Source of the DNA: JAVBNA01 sp031551875
GTDB lineage: Bacteria; Bacillota; Clostridia; Oscillospirales; Acutalibacteraceae
Direction: 5' to 3'
NCBI GenBank assembly: GCA_031551875.1
Contig: JAVBNA010000023.1
Location: 1-59,750, forward strand
DNA length: 59,750 nucleotides
The notes under the pieces were generated by a model. It saw nothing but the letters and a program-made list of their open reading frames with translations. It did no database searches and was not told the DNA's origin. A program made the position numbers and the translations under genes. Below, piece after piece: positions 50,731-58,316 of the stretch. The number at the start of each line of letters is the position of its first letter. The stretch's first letter is position 1.

Positions 50731-50816
50731 TTGACTTTATTTTGTTTGTTCACTATAATTACAGCGACAACGAATCGTTGCCCTATTATTATATACGCAA
50801 TATATCGTTGCGTCAA
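50731..50816. promoter_or_regulatory. Divergent promoters and operators of the island switch
   Basis: Rightward: TTGACT, 17-bp spacer, TATAAT (50731-50759). Leftward: TTGACG, 17-bp spacer, TATAAT on the minus strand (50788-50816). Two palindromes sharing CAACG/CGTTG half-sites lie here: CAACGAATCGTTG (50768-50780) just after the rightward start, and ACGCAATATATCGTTGCGT (50795-50813) inside the leftward promoter. This is the layout of an autoregulated phage-type switch. Confidence 0.75.
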
Positions 50817-50852
50817 GTCAAAACAAAAAATTGTATTGGAGGGAGGAAGACA

Positions 50853-50922
50853 GTGACAAGAGTCTTCGTATAAATGACAAGACAAAAGGAAACCGCTTGA
50901 TACACTGTCATGTATCAAGCGG
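50853..50922 (+). promoter_or_regulatory. Possible leader peptide and hairpin before the Xis-like gene
   Basis: GGAGGGAGG stands six bases before GTG ACA AGA GTC TTC GTA TAA, a six-codon ORF (50853-50873), the best ribosome site in the region. Twenty bases on, a 12-bp stem (CCGCTTGATACA with TGTATCAAGCGG, 50893-50922) forms. No T-run follows. It may be a translated attenuator-like leader of the gene at 51016, or a decayed gene start. Confidence 0.45.
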
Positions 50923-51015
50923 CAAAGAGCGATGTTCGTATCCACCAAACACCCGCTATTTTTATTATATCATGCGCGTAGCGGGTTATCAAGACGAAGA
51001 AAGGATTTTTATAGT

Positions 51016-51567
51016 ATGAGCTATGATAAACCCGTAGCCCGCATGCGTCTCTTAAATGAAGCCTATGCGGAACTAAAATCACTAGACCCACAGACCTGTA
51101 TTAGTAAAAATTTCGTACGCCAATTGGCCATATCCGGCAAAATCCCGGTGGTACAAGTCGGAAAGCGTCGTCTCATTAATATGGACGGACTTCTTGACTA
51201 CCTGAACACCCATATAGAGTCAGAGCCGGAAACAGAAGGATATGGCAGGGTAGAATACCAAAACAGTTCCATTGTTAAGGCCATTAAGGCCCTGCTCAAG
51301 GACAGCCCAGAAAAACGATGGGACGGAACCGCAACAGACTTGCTTAGCGCGGGTAAACGAGTAACCGGTTCATATGTTGCTCCAACATCTCAAAGAGTCG
51401 GCATCGAATTGAATAAATTAGGAGAAGCCTTGTACAAATACGATAAGATCATATATGAGCCGACCCCCAACGGAAACAGCGGACGTGTATATCATTTTTA
51501 TTATGAGGAGTACTTTGAGGTGGAAGAACCCGAGGAAAATGAAGATTATGAATGCGTTGACTTCTAA
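51016..51567 (+). CDS. Xis-like HTH protein with primase-type C-terminal segment
   Basis: 183 residues, ATG 51016 with AAAGGATTT upstream. The N-terminal part (residues about 10-70: NEAYAELKSLDPQTCISKNF, then VRQLAISGKIPVVQVGKRRL) looks like an excisionase/MerR-type winged helix. The C-terminal part has KRWDGTATDLLSAG and VGIELNKLGEAL, then the end of a winged helix. This resembles the C-terminal DNA-binding domain of phage primase-helicases. The fusion suggests a regulator or directionality factor, or an origin-binding protein. It precedes the large palindrome by 20 bp. Confidence 0.65.
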   Translation: MSYDKPVARMRLLNEAYAELKSLDPQTCISKNFVRQLAISGKIPVVQVGKRRLINMDGLLDYLNTHIESEPETEGYGRVEYQNSSIVKAIKALLKDSPEKRWDGTATDLLSAGKRVTGSYVAPTSQRVGIELNKLGEALYKYDKIIYEPTPNGNSGRVYHFYYEEYFEVEEPEENEDYECVDF

Positions 51568-51587
51568 GAAGTAAGGGGAACCCCCAG

Positions 51588-51675
51588 ATATGTAAAAAGT
51601 CATTGAAAACATTGAAAGTCATTGAATCAATATTTGTGTCAATGGTTTCAATAAAATCAATGGCTTTTTACATAT
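51588..51675. repeat. 88-bp imperfect palindrome with CATTGA repeats
   Basis: ATATGTAAAAAG at the left pairs with CTTTTTACATAT at the right. Between them CATTGA or its complement TCAATG recurs five times (three CATTGA-like on the left, then TCAATG, TTCAAT and TCAATG on the right) around a central ATATTTGTG loop. It could be a very long terminator, an origin, or a protein-binding array. Confidence 0.7.
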
Positions 51676-52134
51676 ATAATGTTTTACACCTTGTTGACAT
51701 CCAGGTTAGAGGCCCCGTTCAGCTTACAGTCGTTGATGGTTTCAACCTGTGTAGTTCTTAACCGTAAATATATTATACCTCCATCCGGTGAACCCTTGAG
51801 CATCAGTGAGTATGTCGATCACCGCGAATGAAAATATAACCTTTTTAATAATATTCCTCCACGGGAGGCAATATACGGGTTTGAGACCGGGCTACACCTT
51901 CCTTTATTTTTACCTAAACCGGACTACCGCACCTGTATCAGCAGGTGTCGTATTTCACCTTCTGGGGCGTTATAACGGAGAACAGGGTCTTTCCCCGTTA
52001 TATGCAAAAAGGCCGCTGTGTGAGCGCTCGGGCCACGAGAGAGATCTCTCTAGATAACACCCCTGTGTACACCTGCTACAGGGTCAACATGCTCTTGCAT
52101 GAATCATACTAAAGGTTTTAGTTCCCCGTTATCT
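51676..52134. other. 450-bp non-coding stretch with many hairpins
   Basis: No supported ORF on either strand. At least five stem-loops follow each other: CCTCCacgGGAGG (51856), CACCTGtatcagCAGGTG (51930), GAGAGATCTCTC (52039), CCTGT/ACAGG around 52061-52083, and CATGCtcttGCATG (52088-52101). Also ACGGAG and CCCCGT arms near 51980. This density suggests a structured RNA or an origin of replication or transfer. No known RNA family is recognised. Confidence 0.5.
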
Positions 52135-52344
52135 TTAAATGCGGTCTTCCTGTTCGCCTGATATCACATAATCTGTATCACCGACATAGAGCAAAAGTGT
52201 ACCATCAGAATGTTCCTTAATTCCAATTCTGTGGTCTTTTAGTTCATCTATGTCGGAGAGGATATTGACGATGTCTATCAGCGTAAACACAGATTTATCT
52301 ATAGAATTTGATGCTTCACCTATATTTTTTATTAGTTTTTTCAT
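52135..52344 (-). CDS. Small island protein, paralogue of its neighbour
   Basis: 69 residues from ATG 52342-52344 with AAAGGATTAAG upstream. Acidic, with TLIDIVNILSDIDELKDHRI and TLLLYVGDTDYVIS. It aligns by eye with the next upstream gene (shared pattern FxxxDxxxxLxxIDELK, then a four-strand-like tail DGxLxxxxxDxxY). Function unknown. Confidence 0.55.
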   Translation of the reverse strand: MKKLIKNIGEASNSIDKSVFTLIDIVNILSDIDELKDHRIGIKEHSDGTLLLYVGDTDYVISGEQEDRI

Positions 52345-52372
52345 ATTCTTAATCCTTTCGGTAGATTGCTTT

Positions 52373-52555
52373 TTAGAAATACATGTGTTTTGATTCGTCC
52401 CAAATGGTATAAACATTATCATTAATTTTTATTTGTAGATTACCGTCGAAGTTCTCCCTTAATTCAAGAGTGTAACCTTTCAGTTCGTCAATGAATGTAA
52501 GAAAAGTTATAAAATCAGCTGGTGTAAAAATACATTTGTCTTTACGCATGTTCAT
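52373..52555 (-). CDS. Small island protein, paralogue of its neighbour
   Basis: 60 residues, ATG 52555 with GGAGACTG upstream. FTPADFITFLTFIDELKGYT and DGNLQIKINDNVYTI mirror the downstream gene 28 bp away. Both look like small globular alpha/beta proteins, possibly anti-restriction or regulatory peptides; no family recognised. Confidence 0.55.
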   Translation of the reverse strand: MNMRKDKCIFTPADFITFLTFIDELKGYTLELRENFDGNLQIKINDNVYTIWDESKHMYF

Positions 52556-52812
52556 TTACAGTCTCCTTATCTTCGCATCAAGGCCATACTGTGACATCAT
52601 CCCGGTTAGATGATTTAGTTTCATTACAGAAATTAAATCGATGGTTTCGTTTCAACCTGTGAGAAATTAAAAAATGTCAGTCCTAGGCTCTGCTGGACAG
52701 GTACATACGTGTATATTTAAGGTTTAAAAGGGTGTAGCAGGTGTTTCCTAAAATAACAACCAACTTTTATGTCATAATGGATTAAACCAATCCTCGTCCA
52801 TCCTACAGGCTT
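52556..52812. other. Intergenic region with inverted repeat flanking the small-protein pair
   Basis: No gene is seen. A 12-bp repeat TGTAGCAGGTGT (52733-52744) is the exact reverse complement of ACACCTGCTACA at 52069-52080 on the other side of the two small genes. A further similarity, TTTCAACCTGTG, occurs at 51737-51748 and again at 52642-52653. Confidence 0.5.
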
Positions 52813-53130
52813 TCATGGCCGTTCATCCTCGACCCCCAACAAAATGTTCACGGCCTGTTGGAGTTCGGTCTTTGTACGGTAGGCTATAATCACTTTTCTT
52901 TCTTGGTCATTCAAATCACCCGGTGCTAACCGGACATCAAGTAATTCACTGGGGGACACATTTAAAGCCCTACATATATTAGCGAGGATATCGGCGTCAG
53001 GGCGATTGATTCCCTGTTCCCAATTTGAAACCCTGCTGTTACTGACACCTATCATATCGGCCAATTCCTTTTGGCTCAGTCCACGGTCATCCCGGTACTT
53101 ACGGATTCTATTTCCAATTTCGTATTTCAT
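52813..53130 (-). CDS. XRE-family repressor (left member of a divergent pair)
   Basis: 105 residues, ATG 53128-53130 with AAAGGAGAGG upstream. HTH: IGNRIRKYRDDRGLSQKELA, then MIGVSNSRVSNWEQGINRPD, then ALNVSPSELLD. The last 35 residues are helical and may dimerise. Divergent from a second, smaller HTH gene across 149 bp, a typical repressor/antirepressor arrangement. Confidence 0.85.
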   Translation of the reverse strand: MKYEIGNRIRKYRDDRGLSQKELADMIGVSNSRVSNWEQGINRPDADILANICRALNVSPSELLDVRLAPGDLNDQERKVIIAYRTKTELQQAVNILLGVEDERP

Positions 53131-53149
53131 TTCAGTCACCTCTCCTTTG

Positions 53150-53237
53150 ATTATACACATCCATTCTGAAAGTTCAACAAAATTGTCAAGTAATTCTGTA
53201 TTTATACCTTGTTTTTACAGGTATACTGTATTATAAT
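53150..53237. promoter_or_regulatory. Divergent promoters and operator of the HTH pair
   Basis: Leftward TTGAAC, 16-bp spacer, TATAAT (53150-53177, minus). Rightward TTGTTT, 17-bp spacer, TATAAT (53209-53237, plus). An inverted repeat ATACCT...AGGTAT (53204-53224) overlaps the rightward -35 box and is a candidate operator. Confidence 0.65.
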
Positions 53238-53279
53238 ATATTTAAATCCAGATTTTCTTGAAAGGAAGGGAGATGGACT

Positions 53280-53483
53280 ATGCTTGTCTATGAAAAGGTT
53301 CGGGCTTACATTGTTGATAACGATTTGAAACAGGTGGCTGTTGCCAAGAAAGCCGGCATTCCTAACGTGACCTTCAATGCAATTCTCAACGGAAAAAGGA
53401 CACTATATGCCGAGGACTTGAGGGCGATTTGTTTGGCTTTAAATGTCAGCCCCGAAACATTCATTGAAGTAAAAACAGCGTAA
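53280..53483 (+). CDS. Small XRE/Cro-type HTH protein
   Basis: 67 residues, almost only an HTH domain: VRAYIVDNDLKQVAVAKKAG, then VTFNAILNGKRTLYAED, then LNVSPETFIEV. GGAAGGGAG lies upstream of the ATG. Likely the Cro-like partner of the divergent repressor, and it precedes the cargo gene at 53516 by 32 bp, so it may control it. Confidence 0.82.
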   Translation: MLVYEKVRAYIVDNDLKQVAVAKKAGIPNVTFNAILNGKRTLYAEDLRAICLALNVSPETFIEVKTA

Positions 53484-53515
53484 TGTATCCATAATTTATA
53501 TGAGAGGTGTAAAAA

Positions 53516-54550
53516 ATGGCATTCGGATTTGATAAGGCGTTCAATAAGTTTGCGAAAGCTGGCACATCCCTTAATAAAGGTATCAATCAGGTAATTGGAA
53601 AAGAGGTGTTTGGAGAAATCAGGCAGATAGAAGCACCTCGCAATTTTCTTCCGTATGACAGCTTTCCGGCGTATTCTATTCCCGAGCCTGAACAATGGTT
53701 TCCCCTAACAGGTGAACCTAAACAGTTTACACTACAGGGGAATGCTATTTCAGTTTCGGCTAATTTAGATGCGTGTATAAAATATCGTGAGCTTTTTATA
53801 GCAACGGCAGGATACTACATCGGGCAATTTAAGTTCAAATACCAAAATTGTGTACAGGATTTTGACACACTGGTTCATTATTTTTCTGACATATACATTG
53901 AGGGTCTGATGCCGATGGTACACAGAGCATACAGCTTACTCTTACCCTTTGGTGTTTTTACTGCCGATCTTCAAAGCTTCTTGTCCCGGCATCTTGATAC
54001 TTACAACAAAGCAGTAACCTCTTACGAGATGATGGCAGGAGTTGAAGCATCAAAAAACCAAACAGCAGAAAACTTTGGCAATCAGGTTGGTGGGGCTGTG
54101 CAAATGCAAGGAGGGGGTTTTGGCTTTAAAGGGGCTATGAAAGGTATGGCTCAAGCAGAGGCGTTTAATCTCGGTATGGGTTTGCTTGGCAAATTTGCAG
54201 CACATCAAAGCAGGATGTCTCAAGAAGAAAAAGCGAAAGCGTTTGCTGCATTTAGACATGATATATTCTTTCAGGAAGTGTATAGTGACTATCTAAACAC
54301 GTTTTTGACTATGGTACAGATATTATCCGAAAATGGTGAGCTTGACGGTGTCACAACAGCGGTTAGCGGAGAAATGGACACGATGATAAACAATTTACAA
54401 AACCCAATGTTTCCACAAGATAGAGTTGCTCCCGCACTTACTAAACTTATTTCTTCTAATCCGTTTGTCCCAGCTTATTTTGATTTGCTTCAGCACAAAT
54501 TTGGCCAAACACAAGAGGTGAATCAAATCGTTAGTTATTTCGTTAGATAG
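53516..54550 (+). CDS. Unknown cargo protein with Gly-rich middle
   Basis: 344 residues, ATG with GAGAGGTG upstream. No family recognised. The N-terminus is a polar helix (MAFGFDKAFNKFAKAGTSLN), followed by an aromatic-rich domain (EPEQWFPLTGEPKQF, then TAGYYIGQFKFKYQNC). Residues about 190-235 are Gly/Met-rich and amphipathic (GGGFGFKGAMKGMAQAEAFN, then LGMGLLGKF). The C-terminus is helical. It could be membrane-active or a self-assembling protein. Placed directly after a Cro-like regulator in a genomic island, it may be a defence or fitness gene; that is inference. Confidence 0.6.
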   Translation: MAFGFDKAFNKFAKAGTSLNKGINQVIGKEVFGEIRQIEAPRNFLPYDSFPAYSIPEPEQWFPLTGEPKQFTLQGNAISVSANLDACIKYRELFIATAGYYIGQFKFKYQNCVQDFDTLVHYFSDIYIEGLMPMVHRAYSLLLPFGVFTADLQSFLSRHLDTYNKAVTSYEMMAGVEASKNQTAENFGNQVGGAVQMQGGGFGFKGAMKGMAQAEAFNLGMGLLGKFAAHQSRMSQEEKAKAFAAFRHDIFFQEVYSDYLNTFLTMVQILSENGELDGVTTAVSGEMDTMINNLQNPMFPQDRVAPALTKLISSNPFVPAYFDLLQHKFGQTQEVNQIVSYFVR

Positions 54551-54692
54551 ATTTTCATACATACAAAGACAATACTAAATAAATGTTATCTAGAGGCGAA
54601 GTTCAAGATGCTTTTCTTGGATTTCGTCCTTTAATTTTCACATAAAAGAAAACATCTCTTTACGATTATAGTTTTTGAACCCATAAAAACAA

Positions 54693-54714
54693 CCGTAATC
54701 CTATGAGATTACGG
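54693..54714 (-). terminator. Small hairpin between cargo gene and recombinase
   Basis: CCGTAATC pairs with GATTACGG around six bases; on the minus strand TTGTTTTTAT follows. Weak terminator candidate. Nothing else is seen between 54551 and 54797. Confidence 0.4.
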
Positions 54715-54797
54715 CCGAATTTATAAAAGAAAGTCTTTTAACCATTTTGTTTATATGTTATAATGCACTTACAAGAAATATAAATGGGGTCGTTTTA

Positions 54798-55385
54798 ATG
54801 ATTTATGGTTATGCCAGATGCTCTACCAATGAAAAAATGCAGGATATCAACAGACAAGTACGAGAATTAAAGCAGCAAGGTGCTACCAAAGAGACAATTT
54901 TCTTGGAGTATAATAGTGGTACGAAGGTCGACCGGGCCGAGCTAACCACGCTGCTGGACGTTGTAAGGCCCGGAGACAGCATCATTGCGACAGAGGTCAG
55001 CCGGATTACCCGAAGCACGAAACAGCTTTGTGACATCATTGAGCTTGCAAAGGATAAACACATAAAATTAATCTTAGGAAATTTTGTGGTGGACTGTAGT
55101 AAAGAGCTTGACCCGATGACGGAGGGTATGCTAAAAATGATGGGTGTTTTCAGTGAACTAGAGAGGAATATCATAAGCCAACGGGTAAAGTCAGGTATGG
55201 AGAATGCCAAATCAAAAGGAAAAGATATCGGAAGACCTACAACTACAGCAGATAATATTCCGAGTGTCTTTTATAAGCATTATCCTAAATATAAAAATGG
55301 GGAAATTAATAAAAAAGAGTTTTCAAGGTTGTGCGACTTGTCTTATCCTACAGTGTACAAGTATTTGAGAATTGTTGAGGGTTGA
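54798..55385 (+). CDS. Serine recombinase (resolvase/invertase type)
   Basis: 195 residues. The catalytic Ser9 is in IYGYARCSTNEKMQDINRQV. The core motifs GDSIIATEVSRITRSTKQL and MMGVFSELERNIISQRVKSG follow, with a C-terminal HTH (FSRLCDLSYPTVYKYLRIVE). This is the size of Tn3-type resolvases. It would resolve or invert DNA at its own sites. It ends 4 bp before the DUF4238 gene and is co-transcribed with it, so the pair may form a module of its own inside the island. Confidence 0.9.
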   Translation: MIYGYARCSTNEKMQDINRQVRELKQQGATKETIFLEYNSGTKVDRAELTTLLDVVRPGDSIIATEVSRITRSTKQLCDIIELAKDKHIKLILGNFVVDCSKELDPMTEGMLKMMGVFSELERNIISQRVKSGMENAKSKGKDIGRPTTTADNIPSVFYKHYPKYKNGEINKKEFSRLCDLSYPTVYKYLRIVEG

Positions 55386-55389
55386 AGAC

Positions 55390-56403
55390 ATGGAAAAGAA
55401 AAACCATCATTTTGTGCCTCAATTTTATTTACGTAATTTTTCGAATGACGGAAAAAGCATAGGTATGTTTTTGAATGGCAAGCAGAAATATGTCCCCTAT
55501 TCATCTATTAAAAAAACTGCATATAGAGAGTATCTTTATGGTGAAAATGGGACAATTGAAAATGGCCTTGCTAATAACGAAGGGGAATGGAGTCAAATAA
55601 TTGGAAGAATTATTAAAACCGGAAAATTAGAATTAGATGGTGAAGAAGAATACATTAAGCTACTCTTGTTCTTGACTATCTCGGAAGCGCGCACATCACA
55701 AATGGCCGATCAAAATAATGCTCATATTTCCACTTTAGCTAACTTAGTGATTAAAATGAAATTGGGAAAAGAAAAAGATGTAGGTGTGCATTACAATATT
55801 CCCAACCTAATTTCAATGAAAGCCGCAGCAGAAACAACACCAATTTTAACAGATTTAGAGTTATTACTTATCATAAATGAAAGTAATAGAGGGTTCATTA
55901 CTTCAGACAACCCCGTAGTAAGGTACAACCAATATTTTATGTATAGGAACTATTTTAGAAATTATGGATTAGGTCAAATGGGTATACAGTTGTTTGTTCC
56001 ACTAAGTCCTAGAATATGTCTTTGTGTTTATGATAATACAATGTATCTTCCTACTACTTATGATATTATTACTCTTCGATCCGGTAGTCAAATTAATGAG
56101 TTGAATAAACTTTTCCTTTTGAATGCCTACGAACGCATATTTTTTAATAATAATCAAAAGGAAAGCTATATAAAAAGCTTGTCAAAATACTGGAAAGAAA
56201 AGAAGCCCCTTGACATACCTGAGTTTGGATCAAAAAACAATTATATAATTCCATACTCCCAAGAAAGCGTGAAAGAGAAAGTAAAGCTGGATTTTTTTAG
56301 AATTAATCCAGCTTTATTATCGATGCCCTTACCTTTGCATGCAGCAGGCCCGATGCGACCTAAAGCAGAAGAGTATATTGAGTGGTCAGAAAACAAGTCA
56401 TAA
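55390..56403 (+). CDS. DUF4238 protein
   Basis: 337 residues. The N-terminus KKNHHFVPQFYLRNFSNDGK is the DUF4238 hallmark, and GFITSDNPVVRYN and LFVPLSPRICLCVYD are further family traits. DUF4238 genes occur widely on mobile islands; a nuclease-like or defence role has been suspected but is not established. Low GC. It follows the serine recombinase by 4 bp. Confidence 0.85.
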   Translation: MEKKNHHFVPQFYLRNFSNDGKSIGMFLNGKQKYVPYSSIKKTAYREYLYGENGTIENGLANNEGEWSQIIGRIIKTGKLELDGEEEYIKLLLFLTISEARTSQMADQNNAHISTLANLVIKMKLGKEKDVGVHYNIPNLISMKAAAETTPILTDLELLLIINESNRGFITSDNPVVRYNQYFMYRNYFRNYGLGQMGIQLFVPLSPRICLCVYDNTMYLPTTYDIITLRSGSQINELNKLFLLNAYERIFFNNNQKESYIKSLSKYWKEKKPLDIPEFGSKNNYIIPYSQESVKEKVKLDFFRINPALLSMPLPLHAAGPMRPKAEEYIEWSENKS

Positions 56404-56478
56404 GAGGAATGAAAAAACGGGAAAATTCACTTCGCTTTCACTGCAAGTGCCTTTCTATTCGTTGGATTGTTACTTGGT

Positions 56479-57525
56479 TCATATTATTAAATCTTTGAAA
56501 TTGAACATATTATCCCAAACACCTAAACTAGATAGTATCAGTCTTCTCGAAAGATTTTGAATGTTAAAAATGTCGTAAGGATTTAAATATTTCACTATAT
56601 TATTTGCTTTGTGCGCAAGAAAGAAGTTCCTAATATAACTGCAATAATCTATCGCCTCATATATTTTTAGCTCTAAATCAAAGACATTGTTATTTGGATC
56701 ATACCACTCAGAATGTCTAATAAAACTTGGCCTAATTTTATCATATATTGGGCTTGGCTCCCCTCTTACAAGCCATTCTATTGTTTCGTTTTGGGAAATC
56801 CCATTTTTTTGTAAACGTTCAATAATATCTTCTAAAACAACCGGATTCCATTCTTCCTTAATAAAACGAGGCTTTTGGGAAGATGATCTTATCTCTAATC
56901 CTAGTTCCTCAATAATAGAATATGCGCTTAAAAATGAGTACATAGAATTTACATGATTACGTTTCGGACTTATGTCAGTATAAAACACTTTTCCATAATA
57001 GGGATCAGCCGAATGTGGCGTGAAATGATCAAGGGTTAAACTAAACTTATACTTTTCTAATGCATATTCAAGGTTATTATTTGAGGCAAAAGATGCTATT
57101 AAGCATGCCAGAATCATATCTCCAGATATTTCTTGCTGCCTAAATAATTCAGCACAATTTCCACCAGATCCAATCAGTTTATCACTTCTATTTGTTTCAA
57201 ATAAACCATATTCTATATATTTAATCTCAGGACAACACAAAAGTCTTCCTGAGTAAATCAGGCTATTTATATTCTCTGAAATCAACTTGTCAGAGGATAA
57301 TATAATAAGTTCATATGCATTTTTATTGTTTGCTTTAAGTGCTTCTAATATTTTTGTTTCAGGGAAATATTGTAGCATTGAAAAAGAATCACCTTGCTCA
57401 CCTACCCAGTGCATATTACTTGGATCGGCTCGAAAAGACAATTTAACATCACAATTAAATTGGATACTTTCCAGTAAGTCTGGTTGACTGTCATAAAAAA
57501 CTTGCCGTGTTGAATATTCGCTCAT
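56479..57525 (-). CDS. Unknown cargo protein
   Basis: 348 residues, ATG 57523-57525 with GGTGAT upstream. No membrane helix, signal or recognised motif. Mixed alpha/beta with recurring Asp/Asn/Tyr; segments such as LDHFTPHSADPYYGKVFYTD, EWLVRGEPSPIYDK and IRNFFLAHKANNIVKYL suggest an enzyme or binding protein. The last resembles the HEPN-like RNFFLAHK pattern seen in abortive-infection proteins; this is a weak, eye-made resemblance. Very AT-rich. It converges with the DUF4238 gene. Confidence 0.6.
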   Translation of the reverse strand: MSEYSTRQVFYDSQPDLLESIQFNCDVKLSFRADPSNMHWVGEQGDSFSMLQYFPETKILEALKANNKNAYELIILSSDKLISENINSLIYSGRLLCCPEIKYIEYGLFETNRSDKLIGSGGNCAELFRQQEISGDMILACLIASFASNNNLEYALEKYKFSLTLDHFTPHSADPYYGKVFYTDISPKRNHVNSMYSFLSAYSIIEELGLEIRSSSQKPRFIKEEWNPVVLEDIIERLQKNGISQNETIEWLVRGEPSPIYDKIRPSFIRHSEWYDPNNNVFDLELKIYEAIDYCSYIRNFFLAHKANNIVKYLNPYDIFNIQNLSRRLILSSLGVWDNMFNFKDLII

Positions 57526-57661
57526 ATTAATCACCATAATTCCACTCTCATTTTTTTCTTTGTTTCAGCTAAACTTTCACGGAAAGTCACATATTAAGGT
57601 TGTCAAATACCTGACCAACAAGAATAGAGTACTACGGAAGTTGTTGTTTTTTAGCGGTTAC

Positions 57662-57682
57662 AAACAACAAATAAACAACAAA
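57662..57682 (+). repeat. Right arm-type direct repeat
   Basis: Identical 21-bp copy of the sequence at 48965-48985, in the same orientation, 69 bp inside the right att copy. Confidence 0.75.
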
Positions 57683-57705
57683 ACAACATCCAAACAAAAA
57701 TAAAG

Positions 57706-57749
57706 ACCTAGTGGAAAGCCTCAAAAATGGCTTAAACACTAGGTTTTTT
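57706..57749 (+). terminator. Branched hairpin terminator at the island's right end
   Basis: ACCTAGTG pairs with CACTAGGT and an inner AAGCC with GGCTT; TTTTT follows. It would stop rightward transcription before it enters the tRNA gene antisense. Confidence 0.7.
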
Positions 57750-57750
57750 A

Positions 57751-57826
57751 TGGAGCTGGTGGACGGACTTGAACCCCCGACCTGCTGATTACAAATCAGC
57801 TGCTCTACCAACTGAGCTACACCAGC
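57751..57826 (-). tRNA. tRNA-Thr (TGT), intact, island insertion target
   Basis: A 76-base tRNA with encoded CCA: acceptor GCTGGTG with CACCAGC, D-arm AGCTCAGTTGGTAGAGC, anticodon loop TTTGTAA (TGT), T-arm GGGGGTTCAAGTCC. Its 3' half (57751-57796) is the right att copy, so insertion left a functional gene. Confidence 0.95.
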
Positions 57827-58316
57827 ATATGAAAATGAGGATACAAGCCGTTTGCAGGCTTATTCAACAGAGATGACCTATTGATTTTTCGGTAACTTGA
57901 CCTATTGATTACCTTTTTCTCGCATGAACAACATTATATATTATGGGTATAGGTTTGTCAATATTTTTTTTGAAATAGCACCTAAATACAATAAGACAAT
58001 TTATTCCAGTCCATCGGACAAAGCTTGCCTTTGTCCCTGTCTAGCAAAAAACAGAAAAGAGAAAGTCAGTCAAGGTCTTTAGAGCGTAAGCGTGCCTTGA
58101 CGGGCTTTTTCTTTTATGTTACCCCTTACGGGGTTTTGATTATAATAAGTTTATCGCTTTTGTTCCTCCCAAACAAGGAAAGAGCGGATAACCGTTAAGC
58201 TACCCGCCCTTGTTTGGTGCAACCCCATAAGGCGCTCGAGTCGCTCTTCAGCGTTGCCCTATCCTCCCTATGGGTAAGCCCCAATTCATTATATGCTATT
58301 AGTATGACTTACTCTA
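57827..58316. other. 490-bp non-coding region with several hairpins
   Basis: No gene is seen. GTCAAGG...CCTTGAC followed by GGGCTTTTTC (58067-58106), ACCCCTTACGGGGTTTT (58120-58136) and CAAACAAGG...CCTTGTTTG (about 58168-58216) are inverted repeats. The low GC matches the mobile remnants on the right, so a second element probably begins soon after tRNA-Thr. Confidence 0.45.

Larger units (their letters stand above)
48802..57796. mobile_element. Genomic island integrated in tRNA-Thr
   Basis: A 9-kb, AT-rich island bounded by 46-bp identical copies of the 3' half of tRNA-Thr (48802-48847 and 57751-57796). An integrase pseudogene lies next to the left copy, and 21-bp arm-type repeats lie inside each end. 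It carries a repressor switch, an Xis-like protein, HTH regulators, a serine recombinase and cargo, but no conjugation or capsid genes, so it resembles a small mobilisable or satellite-type island. The broken integrase suggests it is now fixed. Confidence 0.9.

Noticed and set aside
51806..52057. An 83-residue plus-strand ORF in the structured stretch
   Set aside because: No ribosome site and the sequence crosses several perfect hairpins; composition is not protein-like.
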